From the NCBI RefSeq assembly GCF_014200175.1, contig NZ_JACHBD010000011.1, forward strand, positions 186,001 to 250,000: a DNA stretch of 64,000 nucleotides. The letters run 5' to 3'. A program made the position numbers and the translations under genes. The notes beneath the pieces were generated by a model. The model made no database searches. It was given only the letters and a program-made list of their open reading frames with translations, and had not been told where the DNA came from. This document shows positions 17,245-26,547 of the stretch, one piece after another; within the stretch, counting starts at the first letter, position 1; every line of letters starts with the position of its first letter. Origin of the DNA: Rhizobium lentis. Its GTDB lineage: Bacteria; Pseudomonadota; Alphaproteobacteria; Rhizobiales; Rhizobiaceae.

Positions 17245-17994
17245 TTAAAGATAAGCTCGCGAAAAGAACACCGCAGTCGTCAAAAGGGCGACCGCGAGGG
17301 TTAGCATCCGGACGACCGGTGATGGCAACCTACGTCCGACGTGGGCTCCGATCCATCCGCCGATAACTGCTCCAAACGTCATGGAAACGCACTGTTGCCA
17401 GACGATTGCCCCGGCTAGCACAAAGACGACGACGGCGACCGCGTTTGCTGCGGTCACCATCACCATTCTTGTCGGATTCAGGCTTTTGATCTCCCCGCCC
17501 CCGAGAACGCTCCATGCCGCCAGCATCATAAGGCCCACTGCGCCGCCAAAATAGCCACCATAAAGACCGAGAATGAACTGGACCGTTGCGAAGGCCGGAA
17601 CATTTGGGCGCGCCTGCGTCCGGAGCTTGGCGCTGAGCCTTGGCCCTGCGGCCAGCATCAATGTCGCCACGAGCAAAAGCCATGGCAGGATTCCATCGAA
17701 AATCCTGGATGGGGTCAGAAGTAATAGGACGCTTCCGGCGACGCCACCCACCACCGTCACCATAGCAATGGCCACGGCATTGATGCCGCACACCCTCCGA
17801 ACCCCATCACGGTAGACCCATGAGCTCGCCAGACCGCCGGGAAACAAGGCTAAAGTGCTGGTCGCGTTTGCGGCAACCGACGGCACTCCGACCGATATCA
17901 GCGCAGGCAGGGATACGAACGACCCGCCCCCCGCTAACGCGTTCATGCTGCCTGCCAACAAGCCGGCTAGGAAAAGGAGAATGGTATCGTACAT
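17245..17994 (-). CDS. TauE/SafE-family anion exporter
   Basis: A 249-residue polytopic inner-membrane protein with about seven to eight helices. The two family half-repeats are visible, each with a Gly-rich segment: LAGSMNALAGGGSFVSLPAL near the N-terminus and LGLYGGYFGGAVGLMML in the second half. The family moves sulfite, sulfoacetate or other small organic anions. It stands alone, diverging from the GntR regulator gene at 18352 across a 357-base gap. Substrate unknown. Confidence 0.9.
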   Translation of the reverse strand: MYDTILLFLAGLLAGSMNALAGGGSFVSLPALISVGVPSVAANATSTLALFPGGLASSWVYRDGVRRVCGINAVAIAMVTVVGGVAGSVLLLLTPSRIFDGILPWLLLVATLMLAAGPRLSAKLRTQARPNVPAFATVQFILGLYGGYFGGAVGLMMLAAWSVLGGGEIKSLNPTRMVMVTAANAVAVVVFVLAGAIVWQQCVSMTFGAVIGGWIGAHVGRRLPSPVVRMLTLAVALLTTAVFFSRAYL

Positions 17995-18351
17995 GTTCAG
18001 ATCGCTTTATCCCGCGACACGCTTGACGAAAATCGCGGTCCGGGCGGGTTGGAGGCGCCGACGCTTTAGCGCGCTCCCGGTGACGGGGCAATCCTTGCCT
18101 AGGTCCTGCTGATAAAGTGGCTTCCCAAAAATAGCCGAGTTTTAATTCAAGGGGCCTTTAAGGAGGCTGCCCGGGCACATGGTGACCTACCGCCGCAGAA
18201 TGGCAAACCGTACAACCGCTTCTGCCCAGGGAGCGAGCCAGCAGATTTGGCCTCGTAAAGACAACATGCCTTGACGTCTCACCTCGTTTGCGAAATGCTA
18301 AGATGTCAGACCAATTCCATATCTGATTGCCTGATAGAAAAATAGGGAACC
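17995..18351. other. Divergent intergenic region
   Basis: Holds the promoters of the TauE gene (leftward) and the GntR operon (rightward). A 31-residue frame at 18179-18274 has an AAGGAGG site 12 bases before its ATG but no recognisable product. I could not identify a convincing GntR operator, although AT-rich sequence at 18300-18345 is the likeliest promoter region. Confidence 0.5.
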
Positions 18352-19074
18352 ATGACGGCAAATCGCAGCAATAGACCGGTGATCCGGCCGCTTCCCGTGA
18401 TGGACCGGGCGCGTCAGGTTACCGATGCTTTAGCGGATTATGTGGAAGAAGCGCGGCTGCAGGCGGGCGACCGGCTACCGGCCGAGCGGGAGCTGATGTC
18501 GGCTCTTGCGGTAGGACGTTCGACCATTCGCGAGGCGATCCGGCATTTCCAGGCGCTTGGCGTGATCGAGACGCGCAAGGGCAGCGGCACCTATCTTTTG
18601 AAGCCGGTTTCGAGAGCGACGATCCATATGCCGCTGTCTTTCGATGCGGTGCATCTGCGCGACGCGCTGCTGCAGACGCTGGAAGTTCGCCGCGGCATCG
18701 AATGCGAGGCGGGCATGGTCGCGGCCCGGCGGCGGACCGCCAAGGACCTTGTTGTCATCGAGGAGAAGTTGAACGAGATGGAGCGGGTACATCTGGAAAA
18801 GGGCACATCCGGGCCGGAGGATCTCGCCTTCCATCTCGCCGTCTACGACGCCACCCACAATCCGTTGTTTCGCCAGCTGCTCGAGCAGATGCGCGAGACT
18901 TTCGAGCGCTTCTGGGAGCATCCGTTCGACCGGCAGGATTTCGCCCGCCGGTCCTTTCCCTTTCACCGCACGCTTTTCAACGCGATCACTGCCGGGGACC
19001 CAGAAGCGGCGCGTGCGGAAACATTGAAAATTCTCGATATCGTCGAGGAAGACATCAAGGAAATGTCCAAATGA
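18352..19074 (+). CDS. FadR-subfamily GntR transcriptional regulator
   Basis: A 240-residue regulator. The winged helix DNA-binding domain (about 20-85) contains LPAERELMSALAVGRSTIRE and the wing ETRKGSGTYL. The FCD ligand-binding domain is about 105-230, with metal-binding His positions in FHLAVYDATHN and FHRTLFNAI. Its stop overlaps the start of the lyase-like gene (ATGA), so it is in the same operon and probably controls the downstream ABC transporter in response to its substrate or a breakdown product. Confidence 0.92.
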   Translation: MTANRSNRPVIRPLPVMDRARQVTDALADYVEEARLQAGDRLPAERELMSALAVGRSTIREAIRHFQALGVIETRKGSGTYLLKPVSRATIHMPLSFDAVHLRDALLQTLEVRRGIECEAGMVAARRRTAKDLVVIEEKLNEMERVHLEKGTSGPEDLAFHLAVYDATHNPLFRQLLEQMRETFERFWEHPFDRQDFARRSFPFHRTLFNAITAGDPEAARAETLKILDIVEEDIKEMSK

Positions 19075-20243
19075 GCAACGGCGCAGATCCGTTCGATCTT
19101 GCTTCCCTCATCACCGCCCACGACGACGGCAACTTCGCCGACGCCGTCGTGCCGCCGATCTTTCAGACCTCGCTTTTCACCTTTTCCGATTATGATGAGA
19201 TGATCACCGTCTATCGCGGCGAGAAGGTGCGGCCGACTTATACGCGCGGGCTGAACCCGACGGTGCGGGCCTTCGAGGAAATGCTGGCCAAACTCGAAGG
19301 CGCTGATGATGCGCTGGGTTTTGCCAGCGGCATGGCGGCGATCTCGTCGGCAGTGCTGAGTTTCGTTGAGCCGGGCGACCGCATCGTCGCCGTCAAACAT
19401 GTCTATCCCGATGCCTTCCGCCTGTTCGGCACTATCCTGAAGCGGATGAAGATCGAAGTGACCTATGTCGACGGGCGCGACGAGGAGGCCGTCGCCAGAG
19501 CGCTGCCCGGCGCCAAGCTCCTGTACCTGGAAAGCCCGACGAGCTGGGTGATGGAGGCGCATGACGTCGGCGCGCTTGCCGCCCTCGCCAGGCGGCACGG
19601 CGTCGTCTCGATGATCGACAACAGCTGGGCAAGCCCGTTCTTTCAGCAGCCTTTGACGCTCGGCGTGGATCTCGTCATCCATTCGGCCTCGAAATATCTC
19701 GGCGGCCATAGCGATGTGGTGGCGGGTATCGTCGCCGGCTCGAAAGAAATGATCGCGCGCATCAAGGCCGAGGCCTATCCCTATCTCGGCGGCAAGCTTT
19801 CGCCCTTTGACGCCTGGCTGCTTATCCGCGGTCTCCGCACCCTGCCGCTGCGCATGAAGGCGCATGAAGCCTCGGCGCTCGAGATCGCCCGGCGGCTTCA
19901 GCGGCTCGACGTGGTCGAGACGGTCTGTCATCCCGGGCTCGCCAACCGACTGCCCGCCGGGCTGAACGGCACCTCGGGCCTGTTTTCCTTCATCTTCCGC
20001 GAAGGCGTCGATATTCGCGCCTTCGCCGATCACCTCAGGCTCTTCAAATTGGGTGTAAGCTGGGGTGGGCATGAAAGCCTGATCGTACCGGGCGAGGTGG
20101 TGCTGCAGCAGAAGGCACAGCCGAATTCCGCGCAAACCTTTGGCATCCATGCGCGATCCGTACGCCTCCATGTCGGCCTCGAAGGAACCGAGGCGCTGTG
20201 GAGAGACATTGAGGAGGCGCTCGCCGCCGCCTCGCAATCTTGA
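19071..20243 (+). CDS. Cystathionine beta-lyase-like PLP enzyme
   Basis: Cys/Met-metabolism PLP enzyme (fold type I), 390 residues. The PLP-binding Lys is K208 in SASKYLGGHSD. The N-terminal YTRGLNPT and DDALGFASGMAAIS segments that bind PLP phosphate in the tetramer are present. Family members split cystathionine or related thioethers, or do gamma-replacement. The ATG at 19071 overlaps the GntR stop. It is inside an operon with a complete sugar-type ABC importer, which is unusual for a housekeeping metC, so a special substrate imported by this system is plausible but unproven. Confidence 0.9.
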   Translation: MSNGADPFDLASLITAHDDGNFADAVVPPIFQTSLFTFSDYDEMITVYRGEKVRPTYTRGLNPTVRAFEEMLAKLEGADDALGFASGMAAISSAVLSFVEPGDRIVAVKHVYPDAFRLFGTILKRMKIEVTYVDGRDEEAVARALPGAKLLYLESPTSWVMEAHDVGALAALARRHGVVSMIDNSWASPFFQQPLTLGVDLVIHSASKYLGGHSDVVAGIVAGSKEMIARIKAEAYPYLGGKLSPFDAWLLIRGLRTLPLRMKAHEASALEIARRLQRLDVVETVCHPGLANRLPAGLNGTSGLFSFIFREGVDIRAFADHLRLFKLGVSWGGHESLIVPGEVVLQQKAQPNSAQTFGIHARSVRLHVGLEGTEALWRDIEEALAAASQS

Positions 20244-20273
20244 ACCGAGAGAACCTAAAAGGGGGAACTGAGC

Positions 20274-21533
20274 ATGAAAAAGCTAATAATCTCGACGCTC
20301 TTTGTTTCGATGATGGCGGGTACGGCCTTTGCCGATACGACGCTGAAGCTTGTCGAAGTCATCACCAGCCCGGAGCGCACCGAAACGCTGAAATCGATCG
20401 TCGGCAAGTTCGAGGCCGCCAATCCCGGCACCAAGGTCGACATCATCTCGCTGCCCTGGAACGAAGCCTTCCAGAAATTCGCGACCATGGTGTCGGCCGG
20501 CGACGTGCCCGATGTGATGGAGATGCCCGATACCTGGCTGTCGCTCTATGCCAATAACGGCATGCTCGAAAGCCTCGAGCCCTATCTCGAAAAATGGGAG
20601 CACACCAAGGAGCTGACGCCGCGTGCGCTCGAGCTCGGCCGCGACGTCAAGGACACCGCCTATATGCTGCCCTACGGCTTCTATCTCAGGGCGATGTTCT
20701 ACAACAAGAAGCTGCTTTCGGAAGCCGGGGTCGCCGCGCCGCCGAAGACGCTGGAGGAGTTTACCGCCGCCTCGGAAAAGGTCTCCAAGCTGCCCGGCAA
20801 ATACGGTTACTGCATGCGCGGCGGACCGGGCGGCCTGAACGGATGGATGATCTTTGCCGCCACGATGGCCGGCGACAACAAGTACTTCAAGGAAGACGGC
20901 ACTTCGACCATGAACAGCGAAGGCTGGGCAAAGGGCATCGAATGGATGGTCGATCTCTACAAGAAGGGCTACGCGCCGAAGGACAGCGTCAACTGGGGCT
21001 TCAACGAAGTCGTCGCCGGCTTCTATTCCGGCACCTGCGCCTTCCTCGACCAGGATCCGGATGCGTTGATCGCTATCGCCGAGCGCATGAAGAAGGACGA
21101 TTTCGGCGTTGCGCCGCTGCCGAAGGGTCCTGACGGCAAGTCCTTCCCGACCATCGGTTACGGCGGCTGGTCGATGTTTTCGACGAGCGCCAACAAGGAC
21201 CTTTCCTGGAAGCTGATCGCCACTCTCGAAGGGCCGGAAGGCAATATCGAGTGGAACAAGCGCATCGGCGCGCTGCCGGCCTATACCGCGGCCGAAAAGG
21301 ATCCCTTCTATGCCGGCGATCAGTTCAAGGGTTGGTTCGAGGAACTGGCGGACCCGAATACTGTGCCGACCGTCATGCCGACCTATCTGGAAGAGTTCGC
21401 CTTCTTCAAGGACTCGCTGGCGATCAAGACCTCGCAGCAGGCCTTGCTTGGCGATATTTCGGCGAAGGATCTGGCCGATCAGTGGGCGGATTATCTGACC
21501 AAGGCGCAGCAGAAGTTCTTGAGCAAGAAGTAG
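20274..21533 (+). CDS. Extracellular solute-binding protein (sugar-type, family 1)
   Basis: Periplasmic binding protein of a carbohydrate-type ABC importer, 419 residues. Signal peptide 1-20 with cleavage after AFA. The mature part has the family 1 hallmarks: an early KFEAANPGTKV segment, VPDVMEMPDTW, and LPYGFYLRAMFYNKKLL. GGGGGAACT-type ribosome site lies just upstream of the ATG. It is the highest-expression candidate of the operon and is separated from the permeases by a palindromic repeat. Substrate unknown. Confidence 0.92.
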   Translation: MKKLIISTLFVSMMAGTAFADTTLKLVEVITSPERTETLKSIVGKFEAANPGTKVDIISLPWNEAFQKFATMVSAGDVPDVMEMPDTWLSLYANNGMLESLEPYLEKWEHTKELTPRALELGRDVKDTAYMLPYGFYLRAMFYNKKLLSEAGVAAPPKTLEEFTAASEKVSKLPGKYGYCMRGGPGGLNGWMIFAATMAGDNKYFKEDGTSTMNSEGWAKGIEWMVDLYKKGYAPKDSVNWGFNEVVAGFYSGTCAFLDQDPDALIAIAERMKKDDFGVAPLPKGPDGKSFPTIGYGGWSMFSTSANKDLSWKLIATLEGPEGNIEWNKRIGALPAYTAAEKDPFYAGDQFKGWFEELADPNTVPTVMPTYLEEFAFFKDSLAIKTSQQALLGDISAKDLADQWADYLTKAQQKFLSKK

Positions 21534-21560
21534 TTGGATAAGGGGGCTTCGAGACAGAAG

Positions 21561-21672
21561 CCCCTCATCCGCCCTGCGGGCGCCTTCTCCGCTGGGGAGA
21601 AGAGACTGGTGGCCCCGCCGCATTCCTCTTCTCCCCAGCGGGAGAAGATGGCCCGACGGGTCGGATGAGGGG
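21561..21672. repeat. RIME-like palindromic repeat
   Basis: Outer inverted arms CCCCTCATCCG (21561-21571) and CGGATGAGGGG (21662-21672) flank internal hairpins, including CTTCTCC...GGAGAAG arms. This matches the Rhizobium intergenic mosaic element type. It lies between the binding protein and the first permease, where such elements usually protect the upstream mRNA from 3' decay. Confidence 0.75.
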
Positions 21673-21749
21673 CCCTTAGCCGCCCAGTTTTCAGAAGCAT
21701 TATCCGCGCGAGAATCCGCAACCGGGTAGACAATGGAAATTACGCACTG

Positions 21750-22685
21750 ATGACCATCTCCGCCGATATGCTCGACATGCGTCGCGACCGCAGGCCGTGG
21801 CTGCGTCGTCTTGCCGATGCTTCGGAGCCCTATCTCTACAGCGCTCCATCGTTGATCCTGATCATTGCGGTGATGCTGGTGCCGCTGACACTCGGGCTGT
21901 CCTATGCCTTCCGCGATATCCAGCTGCTCAACCCCTTTTCCGGCGGTTTCGTCGGAATCGATCATTTCCGTGAGCTTGCGGGCGACGCCGCCTTTTATGG
22001 GGCGCTCAGGAACACGCTCTGGTGGACCGGCGCCTCGGTCGTCTTGCAATTCACCTTCGGCCTCATACTGGCGTTACTGCTCGACAAGCCGTTCCCGGGC
22101 CGGGCGATCGCGCAGGCGCTGGTCTTCCTGCCCTGGGCGGTGCCGTCCTTTCTCGCCGGTCTCAACTGGGCCTGGCTGTTCAATCCGGTCATCGGGCCGA
22201 TCCCGCACTGGCTCTTCGCGCTCGGGCTGATGCATGAGCCTGGCAACATTCTATCCGATCCCGATCATGCAATGTGGGGGCCTATCGTCGCCAATGTCTG
22301 GTGGGGCATTCCGTTTTTTGCCATCACCCTGCTTGCGGCGCTGCAGGCGATTCCGCGCGATCTCTACGAGGCGGCCTCGATCGACGGCGCCGGCTGGTTC
22401 CAGCGTTTCCGCTCGATCACCCTGCCGTTTCTGGCGCCGACGATCGCCATCACCGTGCTCTTGCGCACCGTCTGGATTTCCAATTTCGCCGATCTCATCG
22501 TCGTCATGACCAATGGCGGACCGGCCGACCGCACCCAGATCGTCGCGAGCTATATCTTCACCACGGCGTTCAAGCGGCTCGATTTCGGTTATGCCTCGGC
22601 CATTGCATTGGTGCTGCTCGCGCTGCTGCTTGCCTATTCGATGCTGATCATCCTGCTGCGGCAGACGCTGCTGAACAAGGATTGA
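21750..22685 (+). CDS. Sugar-type ABC permease (MalF-like)
   Basis: Inner-membrane permease, 311 residues with six predicted helices. The EAA loop that docks with the ATPase is YEAASIDGAGWFQRFRSITL (about 207-226). The N-terminal 25 residues are charged and cytoplasmic. It pairs with the permease that starts 4 bases after its stop. It is preceded by the RIME-like repeat, so its expression is probably lower than that of the binding protein. Confidence 0.93.
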   Translation: MTISADMLDMRRDRRPWLRRLADASEPYLYSAPSLILIIAVMLVPLTLGLSYAFRDIQLLNPFSGGFVGIDHFRELAGDAAFYGALRNTLWWTGASVVLQFTFGLILALLLDKPFPGRAIAQALVFLPWAVPSFLAGLNWAWLFNPVIGPIPHWLFALGLMHEPGNILSDPDHAMWGPIVANVWWGIPFFAITLLAALQAIPRDLYEAASIDGAGWFQRFRSITLPFLAPTIAITVLLRTVWISNFADLIVVMTNGGPADRTQIVASYIFTTAFKRLDFGYASAIALVLLALLLAYSMLIILLRQTLLNKD

Positions 22686-22689
22686 GACC

Positions 22690-23520
22690 ATGAGACGATC
22701 AATCCTTCCCACCATCGCGCATCGCTTAGCGATCCTCTGCTACATTGCCTTTGCGCTCTTCCCGCTGTTCTGGCTGCTCAAGGTCTCGGTGACCCCGAAC
22801 GATCTGCTCTACACCGAAGGCGTGCGCATGTGGCCGTCGCGCACGAGCTGGGATCATTATGCCTTCGTGCTGCAGCACAGCGCCTTCCCGACCTTCTTCA
22901 AGAACAGCCTGATCGTTTCGGCTTCGACGGCGGTGACCGTGACGATCTGCGCCTCGCTCTCGGGCTACGCGCTGTCGCGTTTTAATTTTCGGGCAAAATA
23001 CTGGATCGTCGCGCTGATGCTGCTGACCCAAATGTTTCCGCTCGTCATGCTGGTGGCGCCGATCTTCAAGATCCTGTCGCCCCTGCATCTGACCAACAGC
23101 CTGACCGGGCTTGTCATCGTCTACACCGCTTTCAACGTGCCCTTCGCCACTTTCCTGATGCAGTCCTTCTTCGACGGCATTCCGAAGGACCTCGAAGAGG
23201 CGGCGATGATCGACGGGGCGACGCAATTCACCGCGTTTCGCCAGATCATCCTGCCGCTGACGCTGCCCGGCATCGCGGCGACGCTCGGCTTCGTGTTCAC
23301 CGCGGCCTGGAGCGAACTGCTCTTCGCGCTGATGCTGATCAACGGCAATGACGCCGCGACCTTCCCTGTGGGGCTTCTCACCTTCGTTTCGAAATTCTCG
23401 GTGGATTTTGGGCAAATGATGGCGGCGGGCGTCATGGCGCTCATCCCGGCCGGCCTCTTCTTCCTGCTCATCCAGCGCTATCTCGTCCAGGGCCTAACGG
23501 CCGGCGCGGTCAAGGGTTAA
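22690..23520 (+). CDS. Sugar-type ABC permease (MalG-like)
   Basis: Second inner-membrane permease of the importer, 276 residues with six helices. EAA loop EEAAMIDGATQFTAFRQIIL lies in the C-terminal half. The short N-terminal tail, early WLLKVSVTPN periplasmic segment and the C-terminal QRYLVQGLTAGAVKG are typical of MalG-type subunits. Tightly packed between the other permease and the ATPase. Confidence 0.93.
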   Translation: MRRSILPTIAHRLAILCYIAFALFPLFWLLKVSVTPNDLLYTEGVRMWPSRTSWDHYAFVLQHSAFPTFFKNSLIVSASTAVTVTICASLSGYALSRFNFRAKYWIVALMLLTQMFPLVMLVAPIFKILSPLHLTNSLTGLVIVYTAFNVPFATFLMQSFFDGIPKDLEEAAMIDGATQFTAFRQIILPLTLPGIAATLGFVFTAAWSELLFALMLINGNDAATFPVGLLTFVSKFSVDFGQMMAAGVMALIPAGLFFLLIQRYLVQGLTAGAVKG

Positions 23521-23526
23521 ACAAAA

Positions 23527-24585
23527 ATGGCATCGATCGATATCCAGAATATCCGCAAAGCCTATGGCCACGTGCAGGTGCTGCACGGCGTCGATCTCGA
23601 CATCAGGGACGGCGAATTCGTCGTGCTCGTCGGTCCCTCCGGCTGCGGCAAGTCAACGCTGTTGCGGATGATTGCCGGGCTGGAGGAAGTCACATCGGGT
23701 GAGATCCGCATTGCGGGCGCCCGGGTGAATGAACTGCATCCCAAGGACCGCGACATCGCCATGGTGTTCCAGTCCTATGCGCTCTATCCGCATATGAATG
23801 TCGCCGGCAATATGAGTTACAGCCTAAGGCTGCGGAAGACGGCGAAGGAGAAGATCGCGAGCGCGGTGGCGGCGGCTGCCGCCAAGCTCGGCCTCGACCC
23901 GCTGCTCGAACGGCGGCCGAAGGCGCTCTCCGGCGGTCAGCGCCAGCGTGTCGCCATGGGCCGCGCTATCGTGCGCCAGCCGAAGGCCTTCCTGTTCGAC
24001 GAGCCGCTCTCCAACCTCGATGCGCGGCTGCGCGAACAGATGCGTGCCGAAATCAAGAAGCTGCACGGGGAGTTGAAGGCAACCTCGATCTACGTCACCC
24101 ACGATCAGATCGAGGCGATGACGCTGGCGGACCGGATCGTAGCCATGCATGGCGGGGTGGTGCAACAGGTCGGAAGCCCGCTGCAACTCTACGACCGGCC
24201 CGCCAATCTCTTTGTCGCCGGTTTCATCGGCTCGCCGGGAATGAATTTCCTCGAGGCGAATTATGAGGCGGGCGGCGTGCGGTTGAAAGACGGAACGATC
24301 GTGCCGCTGGCAAAGCCGCTGCCGCTTGAAGACGGCGCGAAGGTCACGCTCGGCATCCGGCCCGAGCATGTGCTGATGACAAATGACGGAACCGGGCTTG
24401 CAACCGATGTGGAGCTCGTCGAACCCACCGGATTCGGCATCATCCTGCACCTCGCGCTTCACGGCCTGCCGTTCAAGATCTTCACGCTCGACCGCGAAGC
24501 GCTGAAGGCGGGGCCGAAGGTCAATGTCGCCTTCCCGCCGCAATATCTGCATGTGTTCGATGGCGAAGGACAACGCGTCGATTGA
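23527..24585 (+). CDS. Sugar-type ABC ATPase (UgpC/MsmK-like)
   Basis: Cytoplasmic ATPase of the importer, 352 residues. Walker A GPSGCGKST (about 37-45), signature LSGGQRQRVAMGRA, Walker B FLFDEPLSNLDA and the switch His in YVTHDQIEAM are all present. A C-terminal TOBE/OB region (about 240-350) is typical of ATPases for oligosaccharide or glycerol-3-phosphate importers. It is the last gene of the GntR-lyase-binding protein-permease-permease-ATPase operon. Confidence 0.94.
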   Translation: MASIDIQNIRKAYGHVQVLHGVDLDIRDGEFVVLVGPSGCGKSTLLRMIAGLEEVTSGEIRIAGARVNELHPKDRDIAMVFQSYALYPHMNVAGNMSYSLRLRKTAKEKIASAVAAAAAKLGLDPLLERRPKALSGGQRQRVAMGRAIVRQPKAFLFDEPLSNLDARLREQMRAEIKKLHGELKATSIYVTHDQIEAMTLADRIVAMHGGVVQQVGSPLQLYDRPANLFVAGFIGSPGMNFLEANYEAGGVRLKDGTIVPLAKPLPLEDGAKVTLGIRPEHVLMTNDGTGLATDVELVEPTGFGIILHLALHGLPFKIFTLDREALKAGPKVNVAFPPQYLHVFDGEGQRVD

Positions 24586-24753
24586 GCGGTTGAGGATCAA
24601 AACCACTCCTCAGGCGGTCCTATCTGCTGGTTGTTCCTATCGCAGAAAGCATCCGGCGCGAAAAAGATCAATCAGATTCAAGGGGATAATCGAGACTCGG
24701 AAAACGCGTGAATCATTTTCGCTAAGCTATTGAAATTTGATTCGTTTTGATTC

Positions 24754-24779
24754 GGAACCAATCGTAAAGTGATTCGGTT
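24754..24779 (+). promoter_or_regulatory. EcfG/RpoE2-type promoter for the Ku operon
   Basis: GGAAC, 17 bases, GGTT (GGAAC-N19-TT). The predicted transcript starts about 25-30 bases before the ATG at 24814. A longer reading frame beginning at 24769 would start inside this promoter, so the shorter start is preferred. Confidence 0.65.
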
Positions 24780-24813
24780 GACTCGCACTGGTTGCGGCAG
24801 GAGCGCGTGCGAA

Positions 24814-25713
24814 ATGGTTGCCCCGAGGGCGAATTGGAAAGGCTTTATCAAGTTCGGGGAAGTCGCTTTCCCGGTGGCGCTTTACACCGCCGCCTCCACA
24901 TCCGAGCGGATTGCGTTTCACACGCTGAACAGGAAGACCGGCAACCGTGTGCGCCGAGAATTCGTGGACGGCGAAACCGGCGATCCGGTCGAGCGCGAGG
25001 ACCAGGTCAAGGGTTTTGAGATCGAGGACGGCCGCTATGTCGTGCTCGAGCCAGAGGAGGTCGCGGCTGCCATTCCCGAAAGTGACAAGACGCTGAAGGT
25101 GGAGGCATTCATTCCTTTTGAGGAGGTCGACGACGTCTATTTCGACAAGCCTTATTATCTGGCTCCCGACAAGATGGGCAGCGACGCTTTCAAACTCCTG
25201 AGGGATGGTATGGAGAAAGCCAAGGTCGCCGCCATTGCCCGGGCGGTGCTGTTCCGGCGCTTGCGAACGCTCCTCATCCGCCCCCATGGAAAGGGGCTGG
25301 TCGGCTCAACCTTGAACTTCGATTACGAGGTTCGCTCCTCCGAGAAGGCATTCGAGGAGATGCCGGATCTCAAGATCGAAGGCGAGATGCTGGAGCTTGC
25401 CAAGCACATCATCAACACCAAGAAGGGCGAGTTCGATCCGAAGCAGTTCGACGACCGTTATGAAGCCGCCGTCGCCGAACTGGTGAAGGCCAAGATCGAA
25501 GGCCGTGCCCTTCCGAAGAAAAAGGCGCCGCCGGCTCCGAAACGGAGCGACCTGCTACAGGCCCTGCGCGAAAGCGCCGGCATGGCGGCGCCGGCGAAGG
25601 CGAAGCGCACCGCTGCAAATGCCAATGCGGGCAAGAACAGGCAGAAGGCAACGCGCGCGTCGGCGCCGAAATCGCGCAGCTCAGGCGGCGCTCACCAGCG
25701 CCGCGCCGGGTGA
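24814..25713 (+). CDS. ku: NHEJ DNA end-binding protein Ku (first copy)
   Basis: Bacterial Ku of 299 residues from the ATG at 24814 (AGGAG 10 bases upstream). It forms rings on double-strand DNA ends and recruits LigD. The core beta-barrel starts WKGFIKFGEVAFPVALYTA, followed by FHTLNRKTGNRVRREFVD and YFDKPYYLAPDK, all conserved in Ku. The C-terminal 60 residues (about 240-299) are a Lys/Ala/Pro-rich tail, which in other Ku proteins aids DNA binding or threading. A second Ku gene starts 12 bases after the stop. Confidence 0.94.
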   Translation: MVAPRANWKGFIKFGEVAFPVALYTAASTSERIAFHTLNRKTGNRVRREFVDGETGDPVEREDQVKGFEIEDGRYVVLEPEEVAAAIPESDKTLKVEAFIPFEEVDDVYFDKPYYLAPDKMGSDAFKLLRDGMEKAKVAAIARAVLFRRLRTLLIRPHGKGLVGSTLNFDYEVRSSEKAFEEMPDLKIEGEMLELAKHIINTKKGEFDPKQFDDRYEAAVAELVKAKIEGRALPKKKAPPAPKRSDLLQALRESAGMAAPAKAKRTAANANAGKNRQKATRASAPKSRSSGGAHQRRAG

Positions 25714-25725
25714 TAGGAGGCTTCC

Positions 25726-26544
25726 ATGGCGATCCGGCCTTACTGGAAAGGTTACCTCAAACTGTCGCTCGTCACCTGTCCGGTGCAGATGATGCCGGCC
25801 ACCTCCGAAAATGAGAAGGTGCGTTTTCACACACTCAACCGCGTTACCCAAAACCGCGTCGTCAGCCACTATGTCGACGCCGTCACCGGCAAGGACGTGA
25901 AAGATGAAGACGAAGTGAAAGCCTATCAGCGCGGTGAGAACGAATATGTCTTGCTCGAAGACGAGGAGTTGGAAAACGTTGCGCTTGAAAGCACCAAGAC
26001 GATCGATATCGAAGTCTTTACGCCGCGCAACAGTGTCGAATGGATCTGGCTCGACACGCCCTACTATCTTTCACCCGACGATCCGGTTGGCCAGGAAGCA
26101 TTCTCGGTGATCCGCGACGCGATGGCGGCTGAGGACATGGTCGGCATCTCGCGGCTGGTGATCGCGCGCCGCGAGCGCGCCGTGATGCTGGAGCCTCGCG
26201 GCAAGGGCATCGTCCTTTGGACCCTGCGTTACGGCGACGAGGTGCGCGACGCTGAAAACTATTTCGATAGGGTGGACGATCAGCCGGCGGACAGTCAGAT
26301 GATGCCGTTGGTGCAGCAACTCATCAAGAAGCAGACGCAGCACTGGAATCCGAAAATGGCGTCCGACCCGGTGCAGGATAGGCTGCTCGACCTCATCGAG
26401 GGCAAGAAGAAACAGATGAAAAAGCCTGTTAAAGCGAAACCCAAGGGCAGGGAGAAGGCAGAGCCGGCTCCCAGCAACGTCATCAATATCATGGAGGCGC
26501 TGCGCAAATCCGTCGATGCCGAGAACCGATCCGGCAGGCATTGA
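25726..26544 (+). CDS. ku: NHEJ DNA end-binding protein Ku (second copy)
   Basis: Second Ku, 272 residues, with WKGYLKLSLVTCPVQMMPA, FHTLNRVTQNRVVSHYVD and WIWLDTPYYLSPDD. It is clearly diverged from the first copy and has a shorter basic tail (KKKQMKKPVKAKPKG, about 225-240). In Sinorhizobium meliloti adjacent Ku genes are thought to act as a heterodimer under stress; the tandem arrangement here fits that. A GAGG site precedes the ATG. The ligase gene begins 3 bases after the stop. Confidence 0.94.
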   Translation: MAIRPYWKGYLKLSLVTCPVQMMPATSENEKVRFHTLNRVTQNRVVSHYVDAVTGKDVKDEDEVKAYQRGENEYVLLEDEELENVALESTKTIDIEVFTPRNSVEWIWLDTPYYLSPDDPVGQEAFSVIRDAMAAEDMVGISRLVIARRERAVMLEPRGKGIVLWTLRYGDEVRDAENYFDRVDDQPADSQMMPLVQQLIKKQTQHWNPKMASDPVQDRLLDLIEGKKKQMKKPVKAKPKGREKAEPAPSNVINIMEALRKSVDAENRSGRH

Positions 26545-26547
26545 GTG

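Noticed and set aside
18179..18274. 31-residue frame with an AAGGAGG site
   Set aside because: Spacing is long (12 bases) and the peptide has no recognisable feature; kept only as a note in the intergenic entry.
20283..22049. 588-residue antisense frame over the binding protein and permease genes
   Set aside because: It crosses an intergenic palindromic repeat and opposes two well-supported genes.
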